Source of the DNA: Streptomyces sp. NRRL F-525 | Lineage (GTDB): Bacteria > Actinomycetota > Actinomycetes > Streptomycetales > Streptomycetaceae | NCBI RefSeq assembly: GCF_000716605.1 | Contig: NZ_JNXE01000016.1 | Coordinates: 262,834 to 326,833 of the forward strand | Length of the DNA stretch: 64,000 bases | Direction: 5' to 3' | Shown here: in pieces, positions 7,951 through 17,122 of the stretch | Layout of the letters: every line of letters begins with the position of its first letter | Numbering within the stretch: the first letter of the stretch is position 1 | Notes under the pieces: generated by a model | Databases searched by the model: none | Told to the model about the DNA's origin: nothing | Seen by the model: the letters and a program-made list of their open reading frames with translations, nothing else | Program-made: the position numbers and the translations under genes

Positions 7951-8234
7951 CTCCGGTTGACACCGGTGGCCACCGCGTGGCCGATGAAGAGGTAGACGAG
8001 GGCGGGCAGGCCGTAGTTGACGACAGTGCGCCAGTCCGCCGAGTGGATGGTGAACAGGTTGTGCGACCAGCCCGATAGCCAGTCGGCCGCGTTGTGGACC
8101 CAGTCGACCGAGTTGTTCGCGGTGTTGGCGTCGAACAGATAGAGAGCGATCCACAGGATCAGGATCAGTGCCGCGATGTCCGCGATGACGGAGATGACCG
8201 TCCCCGCGGGGCTTCCGCCGTAGCGTCTGGACAT
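7947..8234 (-). CDS. Small membrane protein (95 aa), function unknown
   Basis: Two hydrophobic segments (about residues 12-34 and 72-90) flank a polar stretch rich in Asn, Trp and His (NSVDWVHNAADWLSGWSHNLF). The ATG at 8234 is used; a TTG two codons upstream is possible. The sequence looks like a conserved actinobacterial membrane protein, but I assign no function. Its TAG shares the palindrome CTAG with the stop of the convergent gene. Confidence 0.7.
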   Translation of the reverse strand: MSRRYGGSPAGTVISVIADIAALILILWIALYLFDANTANNSVDWVHNAADWLSGWSHNLFTIHSADWRTVVNYGLPALVYLFIGHAVATGVNRS

Positions 8235-8248
8235 GTTCAACGGGTGGC

Positions 8249-8283
8249 CCGGAACGCCGAGTTGAAACCTCTCGGTGTTCCGG
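8249..8283 (-). terminator. Hairpin terminator after the PRC-barrel gene
   Basis: Arms 8249-8261 and 8271-8283 pair over 13 bp with one wobble around a 9-base loop, just downstream of the PRC-barrel gene on the minus strand. Confidence 0.55.
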
Positions 8284-8288
8284 TGCCG

Positions 8289-8645
8289 TCAGCGGCGGGC
8301 CAGTTGGCGCTCGCCTCCGGCACCCGGCTGGTACGGCAGGCCGTAGTGCTTGAAGATGCCTTCCTCCTGCTCGGCGGGCAGCACGTCGTCCGTACCGATC
8401 GAGGGGGCCTGCTTCACCAGGGCCTTGGGATACCCGACCTTCACGTAGTCCGGCCCCACGATCGCGTCGTCCAACGGCACGAAGACCAGCCGATGCCGCG
8501 TGGGCAGCCCGACCCGGACCGTCGCCATGGCCGGCTCGTCGGTGGCGGTGTCCACATACACCGCCTCCAGCACCCCGATCTTGTGCGACTCCGCGTCCAC
8601 GACGTCACGCTCCCGCCACTCCCGGACATCGGCTGACCGAATCAT
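8289..8645 (-). CDS. PRC-barrel domain protein
   Basis: A 118-residue soluble protein. Residues about 1-80 match a PRC-barrel fold: ADVREWRERDVVDAESHKIG, then VYVDTATDEPAMATVRVG, then LVFVPLDDAIVGPDYVKVGYPKALVKQAP. Such domains bind other proteins or RNA; in Streptomyces, stand-alone copies are common and mostly uncharacterised. The ATG at 8645 has a strong AAGGAGAAGG upstream. It appears monocistronic, with a hairpin downstream. Confidence 0.85.
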   Translation of the reverse strand: MIRSADVREWRERDVVDAESHKIGVLEAVYVDTATDEPAMATVRVGLPTRHRLVFVPLDDAIVGPDYVKVGYPKALVKQAPSIGTDDVLPAEQEEGIFKHYGLPYQPGAGGERQLARR

Positions 8646-9030
8646 GACCTTCTCCTTCGGACGACGCGTCCACCAGCGGGATCCGAAGCGGTGTCCCGGG
8701 GTCCGGGCCGGGCCCAGACCCGGCTCCACCAGCGTAGTCCCCACCACAGAACGCGCACAGTGATCGGGGACGACGGCTTGCGGACGCGGAGGCCGGAGCG
8801 GAGGGCCGTCAGACGGATGGCCACCGGACGCCTGTTCGGGAGGTGCGGCGAGGACTAGCGTGTGTCCTACGGCCCCAGCCCCCGGCAGCGTCGACCCTCG
8901 CTCGCTCTCCCGCGCTCCTCGGGGGCGCGTCTCGCGCATCGGTGCCGGATCGCCCCGCGGCTCGACGCGCTCCGTGCGGGCGCCTTTCCGCCGCCCGCCG
9001 CCTCGCTCGCGTTCCACGACAGGCGGACAC
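8646..9030. other. Intergenic stretch without a convincing gene
   Basis: About 385 bp between the PRC-barrel gene and a small forward ORF. Open frames here lack ribosome sites and coding bias. The stretch should hold the promoter of the PRC-barrel gene and perhaps that of the small membrane ORF; no clear -10/-35 pair or repeat was found. Confidence 0.5.
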
Positions 9031-9210
9031 ATGTACGCGCTGATCGTTCCGGCTTCGACCCCCTTCGTCCTGCTCGCCACCGTCCTGGGCCTGTCCTGGT
9101 GGGAGGACCGCATCCTGCCGACACCGGCCCCGGCTCCACTCCCCCAACTCCTCGACTCCGAGGCCCAGTTGACCGAGACTCCGGCTACCGGGAACTCACC
9201 GGTAAAATAG
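9031..9210 (+). CDS. Small single-TM protein (59 aa)
   Basis: The ATG at 9031 follows a weak AGGCGG. The product begins with a hydrophobic helix (residues about 2-23), then WWEDRILP and a Pro-rich, acidic tail. Short proteins with an N-terminal helix followed by an acidic residue pair are common in Streptomyces, which mildly supports expression. No homologous function is known to me, and it could be a spurious ORF. Confidence 0.45.
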   Translation: MYALIVPASTPFVLLATVLGLSWWEDRILPTPAPAPLPQLLDSEAQLTETPATGNSPVK

Positions 9211-9274
9211 GCCTCTTACCCGCCCGGTGGGCCGGTCGGCGTCGTCCTCGCCCAGGAGGACACGAAAGCGAGAG

Positions 9275-10207
9275 ATGACCATGGCCCCCGCCATCGACCC
9301 CGCCCTCGTCCGCGGCCTGCTCGCCGCGCAGTTCCCCCAGTGGGCCCAACTACCCCTGAAACCACTCGAATCCGCCGGTTCGGACCACGTAATCCACCGC
9401 CTCGGCGACACCATGTCCGTACGGCTGCCCCGGAGCGGCTGGGCGGACGGCGAGGCCGCCAAGGAACACACCTGGCTCCCCCATCTCGCACCCCAACTCC
9501 CCCTGGCCGTACCGGAACCGCTCGCCCTCGGCACACCCGGCTGCGGCTACGCGTGGCACTGGTCCGTCACCCGCTGGCTCGACGGGACGACGGCGACCGT
9601 GGACGGCCTCGCCGACCCCGATCTCGCGGCCGCCCAACTCGCCGACTTCCTAAGGGCGTTGCAGCGCATCCCGGCCGCCGACGTCCTGGCCCCCGGACCT
9701 CAGCCCGAGCTGACCCGTCCCCCACTGGCCACCCGGGACCGATCGACCCGGGCGGCGATCGAGGCCGTGGACGGCGTCTTCGACACGGCCGCCCTGACCG
9801 AGGTCTGGGACAGGGCGCTCGACGCCCCCGCCTGGGACCGCGAACCGGTCTGGTGTCACGGGGACTTCCACGCGGGCAACCTGCTCACCGTCGACGGCCG
9901 TGTCTCCGCCGTCATCGACTTCGGCGGCCTGAGCATGGGCGATCCCGCCTGCGATCTGGTCATCGCGTACACCTTGCTGTCGGCCACGACCCGCCCGCTC
10001 TTCCGCACCGCGCTCGCCCTGGACGACGCCACCTGGACACGCGGCATGGGCTGGGCCCTGACCACCGCGCTGAACGCCTACACACGGGTCGCGGCCACCG
10101 AACCCCATGTCGCCCGGCAGAGCACCCGCCAGCTCACCGAGGTACTCACCGAGCACGCGACACTCAGCACCCGGGAGTCACCCCAACAGACCGGCCGGCG
10201 CCCGTAG
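9275..10207 (+). CDS. Aminoglycoside phosphotransferase family protein (APH fold, intact active site)
   Basis: A 310-residue kinase-like protein. The catalytic loop CHGDFHAGNLL and metal-binding IDFGGLSMGDPACDL are complete, unlike the protein at 2754-3668. It resembles the macrolide or aminoglycoside kinase-like branch that phosphorylates small hydroxylated molecules with ATP or GTP. Resistance activity cannot be inferred from family alone. The ATG at 9275 is used; an AGGAGGA lies unusually far upstream (15-20 bases). Its 3' end overlaps the convergent histidine kinase gene by 30 bp. Confidence 0.88.
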   Translation: MTMAPAIDPALVRGLLAAQFPQWAQLPLKPLESAGSDHVIHRLGDTMSVRLPRSGWADGEAAKEHTWLPHLAPQLPLAVPEPLALGTPGCGYAWHWSVTRWLDGTTATVDGLADPDLAAAQLADFLRALQRIPAADVLAPGPQPELTRPPLATRDRSTRAAIEAVDGVFDTAALTEVWDRALDAPAWDREPVWCHGDFHAGNLLTVDGRVSAVIDFGGLSMGDPACDLVIAYTLLSATTRPLFRTALALDDATWTRGMGWALTTALNAYTRVAATEPHVARQSTRQLTEVLTEHATLSTRESPQQTGRRP

Positions 10208-11761
10208 TTCGGAGTGAAGCGGGAGCCGGACCCTGAAGGTGGCGCCCCGCCCGGGCGTCGAGTCGATCTCGACCCGCCCCGCGTGCGCACTGACCAGGGA
10301 GTCGACGATGGCCAGCCCCAGCCCGGCGCCCCCGGTGGCACGCGTACGGGACGTGTCGGCGCGGTAGAAGCGCTCGAAGATGTGGGCGGTCTGGGCCGGG
10401 GTGAGCCCCGGCCCCTCGTCCGCCACCTCCAGGACCGCGTCCTCGCCGACCGTGCCCACCCCGATGCGGATCGCGGTGCCGGGCGGGGTGTGGGCGACCG
10501 CGTTGCCGACGAGGTTGGTCACGACCTGGCGCAGGCGGGCCTCGTCGGCCAGGGCGGGGGCCGAGGCGGGGGCGCCGACGCCACCGGGGCCGGTGAGGGC
10601 GACCGGCCGGGTCGAGTCCAGGGCCCGTACGTCGTGCAGGGCGTCGGCGGCGAGGGTGCGCAGGTCGGTGGGGGCCAGTTCGAGGGCGGGACCGGAGTCG
10701 CCGGTGGTGCCCAGGCTGTGCTCGTCGAAGCGGGCCAGCAGCAGCATGTCCTCCACCAGCCGGGCGAGCCGGTCCGACTCCCGCGCGATACGGGCCATCG
10801 TGGCGTCGATGTCCTCCCGGTCGGAGACCGCGCCCATGCGGTGCAGATCCGTGAGGCCCTTGATCCCGGCCAGCGGAGTACGCAGCTCATGGCTGGCGTC
10901 GGCGACGAAACGGGTCATCCTCGCCTCGGACTCCGCACGCGCCGCGAACGCGGTCTCCACCTGGGCGAGCATCCCGTTCAGGGCGGTGGCGAGACGGCCC
11001 ATCTCCGTGTGCGGGCCCGCCAGTTCGGGCACGCGGCGGGACAGGTCACCGGCGGCGATCTCGGCCGCCGTCTGCTCGATCCGGGTCAGCGGGCGCAGCC
11101 CGGACCGCACCGCGAACCACCCGGCGAGGCCCAGCACCACGAGCAGCCCGAGCCCGGTGGTCTCGTAGATGTGCCACATCCGGTCCACCGTGCCGTCCAC
11201 CTGGCTCATCGACGCCGACACGATGACGCTGCCGCCCGCGTCGTCGGCCGTACCGCCACCCGGCAACACGCCACGCGGCACCCGGGGCACGGCGATCGAC
11301 CGCCACCGGGTGTCGCCCGAGGTACCGGCCACGGTGAACGCCCTGCCCGCCCGGGCGGCGACCGCGGACGCGTCCAGCCCGGGCAGATCCGGCCCCGACG
11401 CGTCCTCGGTGCGCTTCGGCCCGGCGAGCGAGTCGATACTGCTCTCTACGACGCCGTCCTTGTCCACGTACGTGATGACCGGGTTGCCCAGCACCTCCGT
11501 ACTGAAGTCGGTGAGCCCCGGGGGCATCCTCCCGTCGGCCCCCGTCTTCGCCACGGTCGGCGGAAGCGCCGCGAACACCTGCGCGGAGGCCCGGAGTTGG
11601 GCGTCGACGCGGTCCCCCATGTACGCCCGCAGCGCGTTCCCGGTGACGAGGCTGAACGCGGTGAACCCGGCCGTCAGCAGCACCACGGCGATCAGCAGCA
11701 CCCGGCTCCGCAGCGAGGCCCGCGCCCAAATGACCCGCGGCCCAAGCGACTTGGCGCTCAT
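10178..11761 (-). CDS. Sensor histidine kinase, HAMP/HisKA type
   Basis: A 527-residue membrane sensor. A TM segment near residues 15-40, an extracytoplasmic domain of about 130 residues and a second TM near 195-215 precede HAMP. The HisKA H-box is FVADASHELRTPLAGIKGL, and the HATPase N and G boxes include NLVGNAVAHTPPG and DEGPGL. It autophosphorylates the His and passes phosphate to the upstream-encoded OmpR-type regulator. Its ATG overlaps the regulator stop (ATGA), so the two are coupled. The signal is unknown. Confidence 0.93.
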   Translation of the reverse strand: MSAKSLGPRVIWARASLRSRVLLIAVVLLTAGFTAFSLVTGNALRAYMGDRVDAQLRASAQVFAALPPTVAKTGADGRMPPGLTDFSTEVLGNPVITYVDKDGVVESSIDSLAGPKRTEDASGPDLPGLDASAVAARAGRAFTVAGTSGDTRWRSIAVPRVPRGVLPGGGTADDAGGSVIVSASMSQVDGTVDRMWHIYETTGLGLLVVLGLAGWFAVRSGLRPLTRIEQTAAEIAAGDLSRRVPELAGPHTEMGRLATALNGMLAQVETAFAARAESEARMTRFVADASHELRTPLAGIKGLTDLHRMGAVSDREDIDATMARIARESDRLARLVEDMLLLARFDEHSLGTTGDSGPALELAPTDLRTLAADALHDVRALDSTRPVALTGPGGVGAPASAPALADEARLRQVVTNLVGNAVAHTPPGTAIRIGVGTVGEDAVLEVADEGPGLTPAQTAHIFERFYRADTSRTRATGGAGLGLAIVDSLVSAHAGRVEIDSTPGRGATFRVRLPLHSELRAPAGLLG

Positions 11762-12504
11762 GCTCGCGGCCCGCGCAGGACGTACCCGACGCCGTGCACC
11801 GTGTGGATCAGCTTCGGCCCGCCGTTGTCCAGCTTCCGCCGCAGATAGCTGATGTACGTGTCGACGATCCCGGTGTCGCCGCCGAAGTCGTACTCCCACA
11901 CCCGCCCGAGGATCTGCGCCTTGCCGACCGTGCGCCCGGCGTTGGTCATCAGGTAGTGCAGCAACCGGAATTCGGTGGGCGAAAGCCGTATCGGCTCGCC
12001 CGCGCGGGTCGTCTGGACGCCCTCCGGGTCGAGTTCGAGATCGGCGACCCGCAGCAGCGCCGAGGGGTCACCGCTCGTGCGGCGCAGCACCGCGCCGATC
12101 CGGGCGATCAGCTCCTGGAGGTCGAAAGGCTTGGTGACGTAGTCGTCGCCGCCCAGGACCAGCCCCTCGATCTTGTCCTGCGTGGCGTCGCGGGCGGTGA
12201 GGAACACGACCGGGATGTGCCCCGCACGCGAGTCCGCGCCCCGCTGCTCCCGCAGCCGCCGTATCACCTCGAAACCGTCCATGTCGGGCAGCATCACGTC
12301 CAGCAGAACCAGATCCGGCGAGACGTCACGCGCCCCGTCCAGCGCCTCCTGCCCGGTGGCGGCCGCGGCGACCGTGAACCCCGCGTGCCGCAGCGCCGCG
12401 CACAGCAGCTCCCGTACGGTCGGCTCGTCGTCCACGACCAGCAGGTTCACGTCCGTGGTGGTGGGCCGGGAGAGGTGCGGTCCGGCGCGCTCAACGGTTG
12501 CCAA
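11758..12504 (-). CDS. OmpR/PhoB-type response regulator
   Basis: A 248-residue two-domain regulator. The receiver has the acidic pocket (VVDDEPT), phospho-acceptor Asp in LVLLDVMLPDMDG, a conserved Thr (FLTAR) and Lys (TKPF). The winged-helix output has RLSPTEFRLLHYLM and the recognition region VDTYISYLRRKLD. It pairs with the kinase encoded downstream. The start is uncertain: TTG 12504 overlaps the streptophobe gene by 14 bp, while an internal GTG about 18 codons later also fits the first receiver strand. Confidence 0.92.
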   Translation of the reverse strand: MATVERAGPHLSRPTTTDVNLLVVDDEPTVRELLCAALRHAGFTVAAAATGQEALDGARDVSPDLVLLDVMLPDMDGFEVIRRLREQRGADSRAGHIPVVFLTARDATQDKIEGLVLGGDDYVTKPFDLQELIARIGAVLRRTSGDPSALLRVADLELDPEGVQTTRAGEPIRLSPTEFRLLHYLMTNAGRTVGKAQILGRVWEYDFGGDTGIVDTYISYLRRKLDNGGPKLIHTVHGVGYVLRGPRA

Positions 12505-14107
12505 GGGGTGCCTCCAGGGTGCCGGGATCGGTTCCCGGCGCCGGGGCGTGCGAGGACGCGGCCGACGGGGACTTGCGCGCGAGGATACGGCGGGAGGATG
12601 TCATTCCTCCGTAAAGGTCCGCTGTGCGCAGCAGGCTCCCTAGGAATCCGGCCACGCCTCCGGCGAGCAGCCCGAACACCACCGTCCACAGCACGCCGCC
12701 GCTCAACTCGGCCCGCGTACCGCCCATTTCACTCCCGAACATGCTGACCCCGAAGTGCCCGGACGCCCCGGCCAGCCAGGCCGCCGACCCCAGCACGACC
12801 GCCGTGACGACCCCGAACCGCTCGGCCGTCCCGAGGTGCCGGGCCAGCGGACCGTCGTAGCGATGCAGCGGGCGGCTGTGCGCGGGGACCGTGTTCCGGG
12901 CGGCTACGAAGGCGCAGGTCAGGAGGATGACCGCGGTCACCGTGAGCGCCCCGAGCCACAACGGCCAGCCGCCCGCCGCGAGACTCCTGAGGTGCTCGGT
13001 ACGGTCCTGCTGCTGCGCGGTGGCCTGCTGTCCGCCGCCGCCCAGGGCGCCCATGAGCGAGGCGAGCGGATTGCCGCCCTGGCTCTGCACGGGGTGCGTC
13101 GCGGCGGTCCAGGGCGCGCCCACGCCCAGGGTCAGCAGCACGGCCAGCGCGTTCGGCGCGAGCAGCAGCACCCCACCGGCCACGGTCCCCACCCGCCCAC
13201 CGGCCACCACCCCGACGAACGTCATCAGCGCCATCGGTACGGCGACCAGGACCAGGAGTGTGCGTACGACCGCGGAGAGACCCGGCGCCCACCCCGGCCG
13301 CACCCGGTCCACCGCCCCGCCCAACGGCACCCGCACCCGGCGGCTGACCAGGCACCCCAGCGCGAGCACGACGGCCACCCACACCAGGGCGCCGAACGCG
13401 GTCGCGCCGACGTGGACGTCGTAGGACATGGTCGTGTCCTGCGCGGCACCGCCACTGCTGCCGCCGAACATCCCGCCGAGCGCGCCCATCGCGCCACCGG
13501 CGCCGCTCGCCCCGGCGCCCTGCGCCCCGCCGCCGAGCCCGCGGCTCATCGCCGAGGCGGGCAGGCTGAACGTCCCGTGCGCGAGGGTGGCGACGAGCAC
13601 GAACGCGACCAGCGCCGCCGCTGCCGCACCGGCGGCACGGGCACCCAACTCCCGTGCGGTGATCGTCCGTTGTCGCAACCGCCGTGAGAACACCAGCCAC
13701 AGCACCACGGACCCGACGAGTGTCACCCCGAGCGGCGCGAGGTCGGCGGCGCCGCTCATCGACGGGCTCATCCCACCTCCGCCGCCACCGAAGAGTCCGG
13801 ACAGCATCGAACTCATCGACCCCGAACCGCCCGTGCCCCCACCGGAGTTGACGGAGCCCGCACTCACCGACCCGCCAACCGCCATGGCGGCCAGGGCCAT
13901 TGCCATCGTGCCCAGCGATCCCGCCGAACCCGCCCCCAGCAGCCACAACGCGAGCCACGCCACGGCGGCCATCGCGACGAGCGCGCACAGCGCGGCCGCG
14001 GCTCCTTCGAGGGCGCTGACTCCCGGGCCGTCGGGCAGGGGTACAGAGACGGGACGGGAAACAGGACGGGACCTTGCGGTCGTAGAGGCAGAGGCAGAGG
14101 CGGTCAT
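12491..14107 (-). CDS. Streptophobe-type multispanning membrane protein
   Basis: A 538-residue, very hydrophobic Ala/Gly/Val-rich protein with about ten membrane segments and Gly/Ser/Met-rich loops (for example SGLFGGGGGGM and GGMFGGSSGGAA). This matches the Streptomyces streptophobe family, whose function is unknown. Its stop overlaps the start of the response-regulator gene, so it is probably the first gene of an operon with the two-component system. It could be a sensor partner or target of that system, by inference only. Confidence 0.82.
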   Translation of the reverse strand: MTASASASTTARSRPVSRPVSVPLPDGPGVSALEGAAAALCALVAMAAVAWLALWLLGAGSAGSLGTMAMALAAMAVGGSVSAGSVNSGGGTGGSGSMSSMLSGLFGGGGGGMSPSMSGAADLAPLGVTLVGSVVLWLVFSRRLRQRTITARELGARAAGAAAAALVAFVLVATLAHGTFSLPASAMSRGLGGGAQGAGASGAGGAMGALGGMFGGSSGGAAQDTTMSYDVHVGATAFGALVWVAVVLALGCLVSRRVRVPLGGAVDRVRPGWAPGLSAVVRTLLVLVAVPMALMTFVGVVAGGRVGTVAGGVLLLAPNALAVLLTLGVGAPWTAATHPVQSQGGNPLASLMGALGGGGQQATAQQQDRTEHLRSLAAGGWPLWLGALTVTAVILLTCAFVAARNTVPAHSRPLHRYDGPLARHLGTAERFGVVTAVVLGSAAWLAGASGHFGVSMFGSEMGGTRAELSGGVLWTVVFGLLAGGVAGFLGSLLRTADLYGGMTSSRRILARKSPSAASSHAPAPGTDPGTLEAPLGNR

Positions 14108-14292
14108 CGCGGGAACCCTCCGGGGTGTTTCGGGGACGTCGTCCGCACAAGGTGGCGTACGCGTTTGCCGGGTTCCGGAGAGGTTCTGGGAGGTTTCTGA
14201 GAGTCGGCGCGGAACGGGTGCAGGTCACGGGCGCGGGGCTGCGCGCGGCCGACCGGGTTCCCAGGAAGTTCCCAGAGGCGCCGAGCGGCCCG

Positions 14293-15279
14293 TCAGCCGA
14301 AGGCGGGCAGCACCTCGCGCTCGAACAGCCGCAGACTCGACCACGCCAGGTCCATCGGCATGCCCCCGCAGAGTGGATGGAACTGGGTGAACGGCGTTGG
14401 CGCGGCCTTGAGTTCGGTCACGAACTGCTCGGGCGTGAGGACCCGGTACTGGCTGCCGCGCCGCAGTTCCGCCAGCCCGTCGGCCGTACGGAAGGGCGCG
14501 GCCACGTCGTCCTGGGCCTGCCACTCGCCGTAGGCGTTGGTCTCGTGCAGGAAGAACGGTGCCATCCGCTCCCACCCCTCGTCGGGATCCTCGGCGAGGG
14601 CCACCACCTGGTTCGGCCCGATCGGACTGGGCCCGGGGTCCGGGCGCCCCAACTTCCCGACCTCGTCGCGGTAGTACTCCCACACCTCGGGCACGGAGGG
14701 CACGAAACCGTCGGCGATCCGGGCGGCCCGGCGCGCCGCGGGTTCGCTGCTGCCGCCGAGCAGAACGGCGGGCCCGCCCGGCCGGAACGGCGCCGGCGTG
14801 ACGCGTACCGTACGGCCGCGATAGCTGAACCGCTCCCCCGTGAAAGCCGACTTGAGGGTGGTCACCACCTCGGTGACCCGCTTGGCGCGCTCCTTCATCG
14901 GCACGTCGAACATGGCGAACTCCTCGCGCACATAGCCGCCCGCGACGATCAGGTCGACGCGCCCCCGGCTGATGTTGTCGAGGACCGCCAACTCCTCGGC
15001 GAGGCGCAGCGGATCGTGGAAGGGCGCGATCAACGCGGCGACGACGAACCGGACTTGCTTCGTGCGGGCGGCCATCGCCGCCAACATCTGGACCGGGCTG
15101 GGCAGATAGCCGTCCGGCGAACCGTGGTGCTCGGAGACGGTGATCCGTGTACAGCCGAGCCCGTCGGCCCACTCGGCCATGTCGAGGGCGGCCGCGTACC
15201 GGTCCGCCATGGCCGTACCGGCCGACTCCGGGTTACGGAAGTCGAATCGAAGAGCGAACCCCACACCAGGACCAGTCAT
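14293..15279 (-). CDS. LLM-class flavin-dependent oxidoreductase
   Basis: A 328-residue (beta/alpha)8-barrel protein of the bacterial luciferase-like family. Typical segments are the N-terminal LRFDFRNP, ITVSEHHG, MAARTKQVRFVVAALI, GRVDLIVAGGYVREEFAMF and LLGGSSEPAARRAARIADGFVP. It would use FMN or F420 to oxidise or reduce an unknown organic substrate. The ATG at 15279 sits next to a perfect 7-3-7 palindrome that overlaps its promoter, so it is probably inducible through a repressor not encoded next door. Confidence 0.9.
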   Translation of the reverse strand: MTGPGVGFALRFDFRNPESAGTAMADRYAAALDMAEWADGLGCTRITVSEHHGSPDGYLPSPVQMLAAMAARTKQVRFVVAALIAPFHDPLRLAEELAVLDNISRGRVDLIVAGGYVREEFAMFDVPMKERAKRVTEVVTTLKSAFTGERFSYRGRTVRVTPAPFRPGGPAVLLGGSSEPAARRAARIADGFVPSVPEVWEYYRDEVGKLGRPDPGPSPIGPNQVVALAEDPDEGWERMAPFFLHETNAYGEWQAQDDVAAPFRTADGLAELRRGSQYRVLTPEQFVTELKAAPTPFTQFHPLCGGMPMDLAWSSLRLFEREVLPAFG

Positions 15280-15283
15280 CGTC

Positions 15284-15315
15284 CGAGAATATGATTCTCG
15301 ATGAGGAGAACGCAA
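15284..15315 (-). promoter_or_regulatory. Promoter with palindromic operator for the LLM oxidoreductase
   Basis: CGAGAAT-ATG-ATTCTCG (15284-15300) is a perfect 7-3-7 palindrome. On the minus strand it covers a CATATT -10 candidate (15288-15293), with TTGCGT (15310-15315) 16 bases upstream as -35. The -10 lies about 8 bases from the ATG, so the mRNA may have almost no leader. Confidence 0.5.
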
Positions 15316-15456
15316 TATCCGCGAGCGGGGACAACCTTTGCCAAGTCGGCGGAAGCTGATGTTCCCCCAGCCTCTACCGGGCAGTAACCCCTTCGCCCTA
15401 CGCTGCTGCCGCCACCAAGGCTCCAACTAGGCCACGGCGAAGGGGACTTGAGACTC

Positions 15457-16497
15457 ATGAAGGCGATAAGACGGCTGGCGGCACTGCTCGCCGGTACGGC
15501 CCTGCTCCTGACGGGGGCCGCGGGCAACGCCCACGCGGCGGCGGCGAAGTTCTCCGAGACGACGACGATCGGGACGCACAACGCGTACGAGAAGGACAAG
15601 TACACGTACTGGGCGCAGGCGTTGGACTCCGGGGCCTCGCTGCTCGAACTGGACGTCTACGTCGACAGCTTGAGCAAGCGGTGGCGGGTCAGCCACAGCG
15701 ACCTGTTCTCGAACGACAACAACTGCGAGTACGCGAGCACCCCCGCCGACCTGTACAGCAAGGACCGCAACCAGGACCTCGGCAGCTGCCTGGACAACAT
15801 GGCCGCCTGGAACACCCTGCACCCGGACCACGCGCCCATCATCATCAAGGTGGAGATGAAGGTCGGCTTCAACCAGACCATCGGCCTCGGCCCGACCGCT
15901 TTCGACACCCTGGTCTCGCAGAAGCTCGGCAACAGCGTCTACAAGCCGTCCGACCTGCTCGGCTCCTCCTACTCCACGCTGGAGGCGGCGGCCCAGGCGA
16001 ACGCGTGGCCCTCACGCGACGACCTCAAGGGCAAGTTCATCTTCGAGTTGATCCCGGGCACGGTCGAGCAGGCCAACCCGTTCGACCACTACTGGACCGA
16101 CCAGGAGTACGGCGACCATCTGCGCGACCTGTATGCGGCCGGCACGATCAGCCAGGCGCAGGCCTTCCCGGCGGTACTGGGCGCGGCCAACGGCGATCCC
16201 AGGGCGACCCGTTGGACCTCCGACACCTCGATCCGCCCGTGGTTCGTCTTCTTCGACGGTGACGCGGCGACGTACGTCAACAACGGCTACGACACGTCGT
16301 TCTACTCCACGAACCACTACATCCTGATCATGACGGACGCGTACGCGGTGGCCCCCGCGATCTCCTCAACTGCCCCAACAGACGCGGAAGTCGCCGCCAA
16401 ACTGGCACTCCTGGCGGCTGACCACGCAAGCGTGATCACTTCTGACTGGTCGGCGAAATCGGCGTCGGTGCTGTCGTCGGTGGCCACCAGAAGCTGA
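15457..16497 (+). CDS. Secreted phosphoinositide phospholipase C-like protein (Ca2+-dependent PI-PLC type)
   Basis: A 346-residue protein with a Sec signal peptide (residues 1-28, ending GNAHA-AA). The mature part shows the PI-PLC barrel signature: GTHNAYEK with catalytic His41, LELDVY with metal-ligand acids Glu64/Asp66, and SHSD with His80, then IIIKVEMK. This fits the bacterial Ca2+-dependent PI-PLC-like family acting on phosphoinositides outside the cell. Start ATG 15457 is favoured over an in-frame TTG 9 bp upstream because AGGGGA is better spaced. The substrate in a soil bacterium is not certain. Confidence 0.85.
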   Translation: MKAIRRLAALLAGTALLLTGAAGNAHAAAAKFSETTTIGTHNAYEKDKYTYWAQALDSGASLLELDVYVDSLSKRWRVSHSDLFSNDNNCEYASTPADLYSKDRNQDLGSCLDNMAAWNTLHPDHAPIIIKVEMKVGFNQTIGLGPTAFDTLVSQKLGNSVYKPSDLLGSSYSTLEAAAQANAWPSRDDLKGKFIFELIPGTVEQANPFDHYWTDQEYGDHLRDLYAAGTISQAQAFPAVLGAANGDPRATRWTSDTSIRPWFVFFDGDAATYVNNGYDTSFYSTNHYILIMTDAYAVAPAISSTAPTDAEVAAKLALLAADHASVITSDWSAKSASVLSSVATRS

Positions 16498-16532
16498 GGT
16501 TCCGGATAGCGGGGACGGGGCACAAGTCCCCC

Positions 16533-17090
16533 ATGTTGCATGGCATCGACGTAAGCGCGTTCCAGTCCACCGCGTACGACACGGACGGCTCCTCCTTCGT
16601 CTTCATCAAGGCGACGGAGGGCCATTCGTACGTCAACCCCAGACTCACCGCCCAGACGAAAACGGGCCGTGACGCGGGACTGGTCGTCGGCTTCTACCAC
16701 TTCCTCTGGCCGGGCAACATCACGGCCCAGGCGGAGTACTTCGTCAGCAAGGCCCCTGAAAAAGCAGGGGACTTGCTGGCCGTCGACTGGGAGACCACGG
16801 GCGACGGCACCCACGCCACGAACGCGGAGAAGGACAGCTTCATCCGCAAGGTCAAGTCCCTCCGCCCGAACAACCGCGTCATCCTCTACACGAACCGCAA
16901 CTTCTGGCTGAACATCGACACAACGTCCTACGCGGGCGACGGCCTCTGGATCGCCGACTACGTCACGGCCGGCAAGCCCCGCGTCAAGGCGGACTGGAAG
17001 TTCCACCAGTACACCTCGGACCCCCACGACAAGGACGTCGCCGACTTCACGACGAAGGCGGCGCTGCAGACGTGGGCGAAGGACGCCTGA
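16533..17090 (+). CDS. GH25 lysozyme-like glycosidase without signal peptide
   Basis: A 185-residue single-domain protein. GH25 motifs are clear: GIDVSAFQ at the N-terminus, FIKATEG, VVGFYHFLW, the acidic pair in LLAVDWETTG, VILYTNRNFW and LWIADYV. It should cleave muramyl bonds in peptidoglycan. There is no signal peptide or wall-binding domain, and no better upstream start in frame, so export would need a holin-like or other route, or cell lysis. It follows the PI-PLC-like gene by 35 bp and may be co-transcribed. No phage genes are nearby. Confidence 0.88.
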   Translation: MLHGIDVSAFQSTAYDTDGSSFVFIKATEGHSYVNPRLTAQTKTGRDAGLVVGFYHFLWPGNITAQAEYFVSKAPEKAGDLLAVDWETTGDGTHATNAEKDSFIRKVKSLRPNNRVILYTNRNFWLNIDTTSYAGDGLWIADYVTAGKPRVKADWKFHQYTSDPHDKDVADFTTKAALQTWAKDA

Positions 17091-17122
17091 CGGCCGTGTA
17101 AGTCGGCGCGCGAGCCGCCCTC

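Noticed and set aside
16533..17090. GH25 gene as part of a prophage
   Set aside because: No holin, tail, portal, integrase or att-like repeat within the neighbourhood.
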